From contig NZ_JADEWI010000023.1 of assembly GCF_015207705.1 (NCBI RefSeq), forward strand, positions 22,001 to 86,000: a stretch of DNA of 64,000 nt, given 5' to 3'. Under the pieces are notes generated by a model, which was given only the letters and a program-made list of their open reading frames with translations, did not search any database and had not been told where the DNA came from. The stretch's first letter is position 1; each line of letters starts with the position of its first letter. Positions 19,438 to 28,556 of this stretch are shown one piece after another. A program made the position numbers and the translations under genes. Origin of the DNA: Nostoc sp. LEGE 06077 (GTDB lineage Bacteria; Cyanobacteriota; Cyanobacteriia; Cyanobacteriales; Nostocaceae).

Positions 19438-19600
19438 AATTAACGTGAGTTCGATGACCTCTCCCCAACCCCTCTCCGCGTCGGAGAGGGGCTTAAATAT
19501 CTTGAAATATCGACGAAAAATTAAGGTTTAGAAGCCTCTCTCCTTGCAGGGGAGAGGTTTGGAGAGGGGTTTTTTAAATTCGTCGAACTCACGTTGAATT
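19438..19600. mobile_element. MITE-like palindromic element, 163 bases
   Basis: Terminal inverted repeats match with one mismatch and one extra base: aattaacgtgagttcgatga at the left end, and its counterpart (core tcgaactcacgtt) at 19580-19600. Inside lie complementary GC-rich blocks, cctctccccaacccctctcc on the left and ggagaggtttggagaggggt on the right. The whole element can fold on itself. No transposase is encoded, so any movement would need one supplied in trans. Confidence 0.7.
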
Positions 19601-19635
19601 ACTGTATCGCAATTTGACGGCTTAAAATGATAACG

Positions 19636-19935
19636 TTAGTTTTGTAGATTAATTTGAGGTTGAAGTTCTTGAACTTCCTCAATTGATAAATCTGTTATAC
19701 GCACAATAATTTCCACTGGTAAGCTTTCTCTTAACAAATTAGTGGCGGTTTCTCTTTGTTTTCTCGCCTCTGCTTTCGCTTCTACGTCTCTTTGAAGAGA
19801 CTGATAAATTACCGCTTCCTCTATAAACTCCCTCCGCCTGTCATTGTTATCGATTCTCCCATCAGCCAACTAGCAAAGTCCGATGAGAAGTGTTCAGCTA
19901 AAAATCGGCAGGTATCGTCATATATGTAAAATCAC
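19636..19935 (-). pseudogene. Remnant of an Rpn-type (PD-(D/E)xK) nuclease/transposase-like gene
   Basis: Two pieces of one cyanobacterial family are joined out of frame. From GTG 19935, one frame reads YDDTCRFLAEHFSSDFASWL and a few more residues, the usual N-terminus of these proteins, then stops at 19821. In the neighbouring frame, REFIEEAVIYQSLQRDVEAK through ESLPVEIIVRITDLSIEEVQ gives the usual C-terminal coiled segment, ending at 19636. The roughly 200 residues between, with the nuclease core, are missing. So an internal deletion with a frameshift destroyed the gene. The MITE-like element lies 35 bases away. Confidence 0.72.
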
Positions 19936-20626
19936 AAGGCTTTGATTCACGCGATCACTCAAATTATATAAATTCCTGTTCATGTAGTGTCTACATTTTT
20001 GATAGGTCAAAAATATCAGATGCGATCGCATTCAAAGCACAAGCAGATATTTTACTGACATTACATCTAAATCATTTTACTGTTTTGGGAAGTGCGATCG
20101 CTTCAATTGTGCAAGCCCCAGCATAAACGCGGCAAGTTTAAAGGAAAATGTAGAGTTCTATATTTTCTAAATCCTTAAACCCTACACCCTCAACCCTCAC
20201 ATCTCTAGTTCCCCTGTAGTCTCACACCCCTGTTCCCTTAAAAGCAAGGTGTTTGCTAAATTATATACAGCGCCGATGTTTGTCTGCGCCTGAATTTTTG
20301 CCAGGCAGCTGTTACTACCAAATCAAAATAATTGTTTACCGAAGCCAACCTAGATACAACCTTTGTGAGACATCTATGCTGAAGTCCGTACATAGTAACA
20401 TTTGAACCACAAACCCTCATCCCGTCTAAGGTTGACGGTTTGTCAGGTCATAATGTTATAACGTCATCAGTTCTAGATGCAAAATGGGAACACTAGCTCA
20501 TGACTAGTGACTCATGCTTGGGAAAAATTCAACTTGGTTTCTAAATTAAACGCCGAGCGAACAAAGTTGATAAGCAATGCTGAAATGAGCATCGCTGAGT
20601 ATCTTTAGGTGGGTGGGTCAAGAGTG
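19936..20626. other. Intergenic region with HIP1 sites and low-complexity repeats
   Basis: About 690 bases with no plausible gene. HIP1 or HIP1-like sites occur near 20022 and 20094. A C-rich stretch of short degenerate repeats (ccctacaccctcaaccctca) lies near 20180-20240. The promoter of the coiled-coil gene should be in the last 300 bases. Confidence 0.4.
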
Positions 20627-22210
20627 ATGAATGAAGCTGACACCTCAAACAACAGGGCTGTGATGGAATCTCTCAATTCTGCTAATTCGCTACAACCAGA
20701 GCCGGCGAGCTGTCCTTTTTATGCGGTTGTGCCTTCTGAAAATCTGGCTATTAGGCAATTGCCACTCCTCAAACCAGCAGAAGAAACACAACAAGAGCCG
20801 CCAAATTCTCAATCTGCTGAAAATGTTACCCAAGAAGAATGGGTGGCAGAACCAGATAGTGGACAACAAGCAGTAATTGATGATGAATTTCAGAAACTGC
20901 TGGTATTAAATGAAGAACTGCGTGCAGCTAACAATGAATTGTACGGACAAGTAGAACATCTCAAAGATGACCTAGCTGAGTCGGAAAAGGCTTTACAGTG
21001 GCAGAAAAGGCGCTCCAGTGTCACTGAGTCAATGCTGAACCAACAAGCGCAAGAACTAATTGCAGCCCAGGAACAAATTCAGTCTTTATTTCAACAGTTA
21101 GACACCACTACACAAACTGTTCAACGTCAAGAAACTCTCATAGAAACTTATAAAGCACAGCTACAAATTAGTCAGCAACGTCTCGCCCAATTAGAACGGG
21201 AATGTGCGTTATTGCAAACGAATTATAATGAACAGTCTCAACAAGTTTTGCAGTCAGAAACGACTTGTCGAGAGCTACGTACTCGGCTAATGCGTCAACA
21301 GCGCCAAACACTGCAATTTAAGGCAGCTTTAGAAAAATGTCTAGAACCACCTGTTGTCAACGACGACTCTCCAGCGGAAACAGGGAATAATACTCCGAAC
21401 AGCACGACTAAGCAAAGTAGATTTTCTAGAAAAGCGCGATCGCTATTTCCTAACGTACAACCAATTAGACCTTGGTCAGCAGAATCAGAATCTTCTTCCG
21501 AAGATGCGGCTCATCCTTGGGGTGAATCTTCAGTACCACCCGCATCCAGTCATAGTAACCCTGTTCCGCAACCTTCATCTCCGTGGAACTGGCCAATTAA
21601 GGAAGAAACACCAGAACCGACTGAACCAGATACTTCCGCAGAAACAGAAGATGAGCCAATAACATTAGAAACTGTTTCATCAGGAGATTCTTCAGCCAAA
21701 CTCGATGAACAAATAGATAGTCTCATCCAAATGTTTTTTGCTTCTCAGCCGGGATCTACACCATCTACTACCAGTGAAACTAATGTCACCAGTGATCAAG
21801 CTGAAAAACCTATATGGGAGACTTGGGTGACAAATGAGGAACAATCAGAAACTACGCTTGAACAGCAATTGGAAGCCTTAACAACAGAAAATCATGCACC
21901 AATTACTGTTTCTAGTTCAGTAATTGAAGAGTCAACAATTTTACCGGAAAATAATTCACCAATTTCTTTTACTGTGCCGTTGACCAAGAAGACAACGGAA
22001 GAACCAGAAAATTTCTGGTTAGAAACTACACCAGAAAATACTGAGGAATTGCCAGAAACAGAGTTATCTGAAGAAACATCTGGTGACTATAGCAATGATC
22101 CTCAATCACCGTCACCAGTTGTTTATCCCCAGCGTCCACCCAAGGGACGTAAATCGTTGGCATCAGTCGAATTACCAAATTTTCGCTCAAATAGCCAAAA
22201 TAATGCGTAA
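20627..22210 (+). CDS. Coiled-coil protein with acidic, disordered C-terminal half
   Basis: A 527-residue protein of unknown function starting at ATG 20627; GTG 20609 is possible. The first 75 residues are polar. A long coiled coil rich in Gln, Glu and Leu spans about residues 80-245 (QEQIQSLFQQLDTTTQTVQR type heptads). The rest is Pro/Ser/Thr/Glu-rich and probably disordered, with repeated PENTEE- or PEPTEP-like stretches. It ends in a basic conserved-looking tail, KGRKSLASVELPNFR. No membrane segment or enzyme motif is present. Cyanobacterial coiled-coil proteins of this build can be cytoskeletal or polar scaffolds, but that is only a guess here. Confidence 0.7.
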   Translation: MNEADTSNNRAVMESLNSANSLQPEPASCPFYAVVPSENLAIRQLPLLKPAEETQQEPPNSQSAENVTQEEWVAEPDSGQQAVIDDEFQKLLVLNEELRAANNELYGQVEHLKDDLAESEKALQWQKRRSSVTESMLNQQAQELIAAQEQIQSLFQQLDTTTQTVQRQETLIETYKAQLQISQQRLAQLERECALLQTNYNEQSQQVLQSETTCRELRTRLMRQQRQTLQFKAALEKCLEPPVVNDDSPAETGNNTPNSTTKQSRFSRKARSLFPNVQPIRPWSAESESSSEDAAHPWGESSVPPASSHSNPVPQPSSPWNWPIKEETPEPTEPDTSAETEDEPITLETVSSGDSSAKLDEQIDSLIQMFFASQPGSTPSTTSETNVTSDQAEKPIWETWVTNEEQSETTLEQQLEALTTENHAPITVSSSVIEESTILPENNSPISFTVPLTKKTTEEPENFWLETTPENTEELPETELSEETSGDYSNDPQSPSPVVYPQRPPKGRKSLASVELPNFRSNSQNNA

Positions 22211-22232
22211 TTCATTAGTTGAGAAAATAGCT

Positions 22233-22262
22233 GGTTGGGTTTAGCGATCGCTAAACCCAACC
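22233..22262. terminator. HIP1-centred palindrome between convergent genes
   Basis: A perfect 30-base palindrome with arm ggttgggtttagcga and a HIP1 octamer at its centre. It lies in the 65 bases between two convergent genes, so it can end transcription from both sides. Confidence 0.65.
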
Positions 22263-22275
22263 TTGTATATTGAGG

Positions 22276-22677
22276 CTAAATAAATTCTAGACCTGCCATC
22301 TCAAGCACAAATATGCCAGGAATCTTACCTAGCTGTTCAATAGATAAAACATAATCGTTGAAATGATCCATATTTTCATCTGTATCAGAACTAATTTCTA
22401 AGCGCGAATTGCAGGTGGCAATAATTTCTTTGTCTGGATGATGTTGACCAAAGCGATTTGCCATTTCTTGTGATTCTTGTAAGACAGATGGTTCCATGTC
22501 TAGGTAAATATATAGCGCCCAGCGATCAAAGCTCAATGTCAGACGATTCTCACCATGAGAGACACTCATTGATGGCTTAGTAGGATCATGATTGAAAAAA
22601 TTCACAAGTTTTATCTCAGCATCTTGAAGTGTTATGCCACAATCAGGTGCGATGAGAGCAAGAGCGTTGTATGACAT
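22276..22677 (-). CDS. Hypothetical protein, 133 residues
   Basis: I do not recognise this family. The protein is soluble, acidic and without repeats. It has a central region LTLSFDRWALYIYLDMEPSV and ends IPGIFVLEMAGLEFI. The start is taken as ATG 22677; a TTG seven codons upstream (22698) opens the longer frame. It lies just after the CruA/CruP-like gene on the same strand (42 bases from that stop to this start region, transcribed second), so the two may be co-transcribed. The size and charge would suit a small immunity or adaptor protein, but nothing in the sequence proves it. Confidence 0.6.
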   Translation of the reverse strand: MSYNALALIAPDCGITLQDAEIKLVNFFNHDPTKPSMSVSHGENRLTLSFDRWALYIYLDMEPSVLQESQEMANRFGQHHPDKEIIATCNSRLEISSDTDENMDHFNDYVLSIEQLGKIPGIFVLEMAGLEFI

Positions 22678-22719
22678 TGGAAGCAGTTTCAACTCCAAAA
22701 CTGAATAACTATTTTTAAC

Positions 22720-24807
22720 TTACGAATTACGAATGGGTATTACTGCTTCTGGGTTGACTGTGGCTGCTTGATTTGGTGATCTCGGTTTACCTGTAGTAAT
22801 TACGTAGCGGAGTGTTAGTAATTGCAACCACAACTCTGGATTGCGGAGTTCTAACCAAGGTTGAATCCAATTGAGAAAACTGGGAAACCAAGGACTCAGC
22901 AATATCCTAATTAGGGCATAAGTACTAAAGTTAAAATAACTACCCAGCCATCGGAATAAATCTCTAGGGCCTGCCAGTTCCCAAATCCATAACAACAAGG
23001 CAGGATTTTTGCGGGCGGCTTTGAGTGCCAAGCGATTAAAGGTTAACCAATCACACCTATCTTTGATGAAATTATCCGCAACTGCTGGCGGTTCATCTGC
23101 TAATAGCCCAAAGAAGGTATTCAGCATCGAGTTAATGCGCTGGGGAGGGATGAATTTCCCTGTTGGCACCATCATGCCTTTAGAAAATAGCCACGTTACT
23201 GAAACATTGCTTTGATAAGCCCGAATTTGATTTAAGTGGCGGAAACTCAACAAGTCATGCTTGAGGGCGGTATCTAACAAAGTTGTTAAGCGTTCTAAGT
23301 TCCGCACCAAGGAACCAAAACCCGTAAATACCAGCGGAGATTGCAGGGATGCAGCATCACCGATCGCAATTAATCTATCAACAGCAACTTGGCGATCGCT
23401 ACTACTCACACTAAAATGCCCTGGTATGTATCCAAATGTCGGCTTTTTCCACACCAGTTTATCCATGTCGCAGCGGCGATACTCTGGCAAAATCGTGAAA
23501 AAGTCCTCATACATCTCTAGTAGAGAACCGGGATTATCGGGGTGGACTTCGTGGTAGTGAAATAAATAAATTGTGAGTTCCTCACCCGCACCGGGAAACA
23601 ATTCCCAAATCAACTGTCTTCCCCGTGAAATGTCACCGTGACTGTACAGCACATCACCATATTGGGAATCCCAAACTTCTGGCTCAAATCCGCCATCAAC
23701 CACTGCACCCACAGTCGGACAAACACTATCAAAAGCCCGACCGCCATTTAATTGCCACGCAATGGGCGAAGCGGTTCCCATTGCATCGATTAACAATCGC
23801 CCAGTTACTTGCTTATCTGCTTGGGTGGGTAAATGTTGGACTGTGACTACAACTTGTTTATCATCAATATCCGCACGGATAAATTCAGTTTCGTCCCAGA
23901 TATCACCGCCAGCCGCCCGTAGCTTTTGACCGCACATTCGCAGCCATTTCTCTGAATCTAAAGCAATATTTAATACTGTGGGGGTGTGGAGAATTGGCGA
24001 TCGCAATTTTGGCGGATTATTCCCATCAAAAAATTTGTTAAATCCGTCTTTGTATTCTCTGACAATAATGCTTTCTAACTCGCTGGATGTTACCAAACCC
24101 AGATTGAGTAAGCTTTGTAATTCATCACGCGAAATATTCCATTCGCGGTTCATCCTACCAAAAGGTAAACGTTCCACCAACAATACTTTATATCCCAGTT
24201 TAGCCATTACTGCCGCGTGGACTGCCCCTAGTGCGCCACCGATGTAAATCAAATCATAATCTAACTTGGGATTTGGGGTTTGAGATTTAGGATTGGAGAA
24301 AACTACCTGACGCGGTTCTTGGGGATAACGTACACCTTCGCGCCAGCGTTGTTCCCACCAATAGGCGCGTTTCAGGTCATACTCGCCATTAGGCATTTTC
24401 TGAAAATATTTAGCCGTGAGTGGATAATATGGCGCTAACGCTTCAAAAATTGATTGTTGGGATAAATCAATCGCTGGTGGTTTGGGGTACTGATGGGGAA
24501 AGCGTTGTCTGATTTCGGTTTTGAGGCGGAGTAAAATCTCCTTTTCTTGAGGGAAAGGCTGATCTGACCAACGGAAAACCTTTAAATAAGTAGTTCTCTG
24601 CACCGACCACACAAAAATTGAAATTTCTGTCGGTAATTTTTCGGAAATAGCCTGCTCAGATGCTGTATAGTCTGTAAGTAATTTCAGGCAGAAACCATCT
24701 GGAGTCAGTAATTTTTCCCCAATTCCTGGTTCAAACTCCACTTGCAGCCATTGACGTACCGCTGCTGTGTCTGGAATTGGCACTTCTAAATAAAGGACTT
24801 CTTTCAT
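22720..24807 (-). CDS. CruA/CruP-type lycopene cyclase-like flavoprotein
   Basis: A 695-residue FAD-dependent protein. Residues 1-180 are an N-terminal extension. The dinucleotide motif YIGGALGAVHAAVMAKLG is at 188-205, followed by LLVERLPFGRMNREWNISRDE, typical of the CruA/CruP family. The second FAD block DRLIAIGDAASLQSPLVFTGFG is near 505. CruA and its paralogue CruP act in cyanobacterial carotenoid synthesis, CruA cyclising lycopene ends and CruP acting against oxidative stress. The PFGRMNREWNISRDE form looks more like CruA, but I cannot separate them safely. A hydrophobic C-terminal third fits membrane association. A four-unit heptamer repeat sits in frame just before the FAD motif. Confidence 0.75.
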   Translation of the reverse strand: MKEVLYLEVPIPDTAAVRQWLQVEFEPGIGEKLLTPDGFCLKLLTDYTASEQAISEKLPTEISIFVWSVQRTTYLKVFRWSDQPFPQEKEILLRLKTEIRQRFPHQYPKPPAIDLSQQSIFEALAPYYPLTAKYFQKMPNGEYDLKRAYWWEQRWREGVRYPQEPRQVVFSNPKSQTPNPKLDYDLIYIGGALGAVHAAVMAKLGYKVLLVERLPFGRMNREWNISRDELQSLLNLGLVTSSELESIIVREYKDGFNKFFDGNNPPKLRSPILHTPTVLNIALDSEKWLRMCGQKLRAAGGDIWDETEFIRADIDDKQVVVTVQHLPTQADKQVTGRLLIDAMGTASPIAWQLNGGRAFDSVCPTVGAVVDGGFEPEVWDSQYGDVLYSHGDISRGRQLIWELFPGAGEELTIYLFHYHEVHPDNPGSLLEMYEDFFTILPEYRRCDMDKLVWKKPTFGYIPGHFSVSSSDRQVAVDRLIAIGDAASLQSPLVFTGFGSLVRNLERLTTLLDTALKHDLLSFRHLNQIRAYQSNVSVTWLFSKGMMVPTGKFIPPQRINSMLNTFFGLLADEPPAVADNFIKDRCDWLTFNRLALKAARKNPALLLWIWELAGPRDLFRWLGSYFNFSTYALIRILLSPWFPSFLNWIQPWLELRNPELWLQLLTLRYVITTGKPRSPNQAATVNPEAVIPIRNS
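24267..24294 (-). repeat. In-frame heptamer repeat inside the CruA/CruP-like gene
   Basis: On the coding strand four heptamers follow each other: aatccta, aatctca, aacccca, aatccca. They encode NPKSQTPNP, a linker between the N-terminal extension and the FAD domain. The same type of heptamer is normally intergenic in Nostocales. Confidence 0.7.
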
Positions 24808-24968
24808 GTTTCCTTGACATCTCCGCTTAAAATACTCATTTCGACAGATTTATTAATGGCGAAAATTCCGGTAGACTCCGCCCTATTAGCCAAATAAAGA
24901 TTCTGTAAAGACCTTTTAATAATTTGTCAAACTTTTTTATTCATTTTGTAACTTTGTAAACCCACGCC

Positions 24969-25202
24969 ATGAATTATCCCATTCCCGACAGCCCTCAAGA
25001 CATTCTCGCCTTACAACAAAAGCCAGTTGATGAAGAACTTGTAGCTTCCGCGATCGCCGGAGTAATTAAAATTGTCCGTTCTCAAGGTAAATCTTTGGAA
25101 GACTTAACCGCCCAAATTCTGGAAGATGATCCATTATTAGATCGGCAGCAACGACGTTGGCTAAGTCAATTGCTGGCTCAAGCCTGGGAAAGTTTTACCT
25201 AG
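24969..25202 (+). CDS. Small conserved-looking cyanobacterial protein, 77 residues
   Basis: A short soluble, helical protein rich in Leu, Gln and Asp with no cysteine. The central part reads VIKIVRSQGKSLEDLTAQIL. The length, codon use, GCGATCGC site in frame and ATG start support a real gene. It diverges from the CruA/CruP-like gene, with 161 bases between the two starts. No function is known to me. Confidence 0.6.
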   Translation: MNYPIPDSPQDILALQQKPVDEELVASAIAGVIKIVRSQGKSLEDLTAQILEDDPLLDRQQRRWLSQLLAQAWESFT

Positions 25203-25547
25203 AAGACAAAAGAGAGTCCTCCTAAAACAAGCTTCAGAGCGAAGAATCAAAGAGGGGCGAGAGGCTAGGGGTTAGTATTTTTACTCAGCACTCCATACTT
25301 TCAACACCGAAAGGAAAATGTTGTTACTCCTATAACCTGGCACTTCTTATAAATTAATATAATGCTGGCGTAGGTTGGGTGAAGCGTAGCGTAACCCAAC
25401 ATTCAAGAGGCTTGGGATTGTTGAGGTTAACTTTTACCCAACCTTAATATATTGAGATCTGTTGTGGATTTAAAACCCACTAGTACAGTATCTGGAATCG
25501 CTAAAAGGCTTGTGGTATCACTATTCTTTCTTTTTCCTTTTGACTTT
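25203..25547. other. Convergent intergenic region with a foldable repeat
   Basis: Between convergent genes. At 25371-25447 lies a repeat whose outer arms taggttgggt and acccaacctta pair. A nested arm gttgggt/acccaac (25374-25400) encloses gaagcgtagcgta. GTTGGGTTACGCTACGC-type repeats are common in Nostocales. It may also serve as terminator. Nothing else is seen. Confidence 0.55.
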
Positions 25548-28247
25548 TTACTTTTGCCTTGTTGTACTAGTTATGGGTGTCCAATTACCAGAAGGAACAA
25601 AAGCCGCCCAATATTGCGGATGCTTATATTCCTGGCTATTGAGTAAATCTAACTGTGCAGTACGTAAAGCTTCATGCCTACCTTTACCTGCTTGCAAATT
25701 CTGGTAATACTTCACCATTAAATCCTTTGTCGCCGCATCATCCACCTGCCACAAACTTAAAACCTGACTTTGCGAACCAGCAATTACCAAAGCACGACGC
25801 AAACCATAAACACCATCACCAACCTTTACATCACCCTTACCAGTGTCACAAGCCGACAGCACAACTAATTGATTAGAACGTAAATCTAAACCAGCGACTT
25901 CCAGTGCTGTCAACACACCATCATCATTATTATTTGTGACTTGTTTACGTTTGTTAAACCCAGCCAACACCAACCCAGAACGCAACAAAGGATTTTCCAC
26001 TTCTAAAATCTTCGGTTGACGCGGTGTTAATTCTAAATCTAGTGATGCGTTGAGATTTTGTTCAACATCAGCGATGAAGAAACCGTGAGTAGCTAAATGT
26101 AAAATACGAGGGCTTTGTAGTTGTTTAACTGCCGTTTCTGTCGCATCTTTACCTAACAGAATTTTTGCATTGGGTAAAACCTTTTTAATCCCTGCGGCTT
26201 CATCTTTAGTAGCAGGTAATGAGTCAAATTCTAGGTTTGCCAAATCACCAGAACGCCGATTTTGAGAACCACGCACACCCGATGTTTGAGCAGATGCTAT
26301 TGTTTGCCCTTGATTGTTGTAGTCAATATCTGCCAACACAACAGGTGCAGAAGTATTGTTAACATTTGATTGAAAACGTAATAAATCCCGCCCACTGGTG
26401 AGATAAGAAAAAGCGTAACGTTGAATGAGGAATTTATCTTGCTCATCCTTGAGGGCTTCAAAGGGAATTAATGTTAATTGCCCATCGGGTGAGATTAATA
26501 TATGTTTGGCATCACCCAATAAAGGACGGATGGGTGCGATTAATTTCTCATCTAAAGTACGGGCAAGTTTTTTGAATGTCCTTCCGGTGGCTAATGCTGC
26601 TCGAAAATCAATAGCTAACTTATCAATTTCTGCGGCTTCACCTAAATCAACCCACTTGGGTTCACCTTTGGAGCGTAAAACTGCCACAGCATAACGCGGT
26701 TTACCCCACTTTTGAGCATTCGTCTTGGCTTTGACATTGTATGGTTGATACTGGACAATTTCTACCAAAGCTGCATCTTGAGGTATTTTTGCTTGAATGG
26801 CTGTTAACTCTATTGGTTGAGTTTGCTGACGGAATTCGTCACTTTTAGCACTAATAGCTGCTTCTAATTTTTCCTTTTGTGCTTCCAGTTGCTCCAGTTG
26901 AGTTTTAAGGTTAGAAGTTTGTTGTCCTGAATCAGAGAATACTAATGTTGAGAGTTGCTGTTGTATTTGCAGCCATTGAGCAAATAATTTTTGAGTTTCT
27001 GGATTTTTGTTGATTTGAGCGCGTAAGATTTGAATACTGTCAGCTACGGCATCTAACACCAGCCCTTTGCGGCGGAGTACAGTAGTTAAAGCTAGAGATG
27101 CGGCTGTTTTTTGATTGCGAGCTTCTTGCAGGGATAGAGAGACAGTAGCATAGGTTGTCCCTAAAAAAGTCTCAATATAGCTCTGTTTTCTTTGTTCAGA
27201 GCCGATGGCAAAAATTATATTGAGATTTTGTCTTTCAACTTCTAAGCCACGGCGTAAGAAATGGATAGCACGAGTAATATCACCCTTTGCTTGGTACAGT
27301 CCTGCCAAATTATCCAACCTAGTGGCAGTGTTGGGATGAACATTCGACAGTACCTTCTCTGTAATAGCCAGAGCGCGGAGATACAAAGGTTCTGCCTGTT
27401 GATAATTTCCTTGTACACGATAGAGTAAAGCTAAATTATTTAAGCTAGTGGCGACATGAGGATGTTCTTTACCCAGCACCTTCTCATAGATAGCCAAAGC
27501 GCGGAGGTACAAAGATTCCGCTTGTTGATATTTCCCCTGTAACTCATAAATATTAGCCAAATTATTTAAACTTATGGCGACATGGGGATGCTCTTTACCC
27601 AGTGCCTTCTCATAGATAGCTAGGGAACGAAGATACAGTGGTTCCGCCTGTTGATAATTTCCCTGTAGGCGATACAGTTCTGCTAAATTATTCAAACTAG
27701 AAGCGACATGAGAATGTTCTTTACCCAGCGTTTTCTCTAAAATTGCTATAGCACGGAGATACAGCGGTTCCGCCTGTTGATAATTTCCTTGGAACTGATA
27801 AAGTAAAGCTAAATTATTTAAGCTAGTAGCGACATGGGGATGTTCTTTACCCAGCACTTTCTCTAAAATTCCTAGAGAACGGAGATACAGTGGTTCCGCC
27901 TGTTGATAATTTCCCTGAGCGCGATACAGTGCTGCTAAATTATTTAAGCTAATGGCTACATCGAGATTTTCTTTCCCCAGCACCATCTCATAGATAGCCA
28001 GTGCGCGTTTTGACAAAGGAATGCCAGTAGAGTATTTCCCTTCTTGATATAACTTGAGTGCCTGTTCATCAAGTTCTAAAGCTTCTTTTAACGCTGCTTG
28101 TTGCTCTGTTGAATATGCAGGAGTTTGCTGTTGCGCTATAGTTTTAACCGGCATACTCAACATTAGCTCTGTGGTCATCGCACCTGCTACTGTCCAAGGT
28201 GCTAGACATATACCCGCAGCATGAATTGCGCCTAATAACTTTTTCAC
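25548..28247 (-). CDS. Exported TPR-repeat CHAT-domain protein
   Basis: An 899-residue protein. An N-terminal hydrophobic segment (residues 5-25) looks like a signal peptide. Six 42-residue tetratricopeptide (Kinesin-light-chain type) units span 70-321, with a partial seventh. A helical middle region follows. The C-terminal CHAT domain is a caspase-like peptidase fold with the likely catalytic pair His721 (LHLATHGFF) and Cys800 (VVLSACDTG). CHAT proteases are activated through bound partner domains, and the TPR array is the probable sensor. It starts with GTG. The upstream and downstream flanks are repeats, and no obvious substrate gene is adjacent. Confidence 0.9.
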   Translation of the reverse strand: MKKLLGAIHAAGICLAPWTVAGAMTTELMLSMPVKTIAQQQTPAYSTEQQAALKEALELDEQALKLYQEGKYSTGIPLSKRALAIYEMVLGKENLDVAISLNNLAALYRAQGNYQQAEPLYLRSLGILEKVLGKEHPHVATSLNNLALLYQFQGNYQQAEPLYLRAIAILEKTLGKEHSHVASSLNNLAELYRLQGNYQQAEPLYLRSLAIYEKALGKEHPHVAISLNNLANIYELQGKYQQAESLYLRALAIYEKVLGKEHPHVATSLNNLALLYRVQGNYQQAEPLYLRALAITEKVLSNVHPNTATRLDNLAGLYQAKGDITRAIHFLRRGLEVERQNLNIIFAIGSEQRKQSYIETFLGTTYATVSLSLQEARNQKTAASLALTTVLRRKGLVLDAVADSIQILRAQINKNPETQKLFAQWLQIQQQLSTLVFSDSGQQTSNLKTQLEQLEAQKEKLEAAISAKSDEFRQQTQPIELTAIQAKIPQDAALVEIVQYQPYNVKAKTNAQKWGKPRYAVAVLRSKGEPKWVDLGEAAEIDKLAIDFRAALATGRTFKKLARTLDEKLIAPIRPLLGDAKHILISPDGQLTLIPFEALKDEQDKFLIQRYAFSYLTSGRDLLRFQSNVNNTSAPVVLADIDYNNQGQTIASAQTSGVRGSQNRRSGDLANLEFDSLPATKDEAAGIKKVLPNAKILLGKDATETAVKQLQSPRILHLATHGFFIADVEQNLNASLDLELTPRQPKILEVENPLLRSGLVLAGFNKRKQVTNNNDDGVLTALEVAGLDLRSNQLVVLSACDTGKGDVKVGDGVYGLRRALVIAGSQSQVLSLWQVDDAATKDLMVKYYQNLQAGKGRHEALRTAQLDLLNSQEYKHPQYWAAFVPSGNWTPITSTTRQK
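27285..28040 (-). repeat. Six 126-base tandem coding repeats (TPR units)
   Basis: The 42-residue TPR units are similar also at DNA level, for example the recurring ttccgcctgttgataatttc. High DNA similarity between units points to recent duplication or gene conversion, so unit number may vary among strains. Confidence 0.85.
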
Positions 28248-28556
28248 ACTTAAATTACAAGCTTTTTAGTTTGGCTATGAAATAGATCATGCCGGACTCA
28301 GCAATTTTCGCAAAGCAGTTGTCAAAAAATTCAACAACTCCCGTCTTATTCTTTGCGCCTTAGCGCCTCTGCGTGAGACAAAACCACATCCCACAACACC
28401 AAACGTAGAAAATTTACTGACACTTATACCTCAAAGCCTCACCTTTCACCTTCTGAACCTCAACATTCGAGCAAAAAGCTGGCAACTTTGTCTTCAGAAC
28501 TCGAAAGTTCTTATTTCAAACAAGAATGTTGTTGTTTAAAACCTGAAAAGCCAAAA
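28248..28556. other. Intergenic region upstream of the CHAT gene
   Basis: About 310 bases. It contains ctttgcgccttagcgcctct (28350s), a dispersed short repeat type seen in many cyanobacteria, and the promoter of the CHAT gene. Nothing coding was found. Confidence 0.4.

Noticed and set aside
27285..28040. Regular 126-base repeats as a CRISPR-like array
   Set aside because: They are in-frame TPR codons inside a long gene, with no alternating short repeat and unique spacer.
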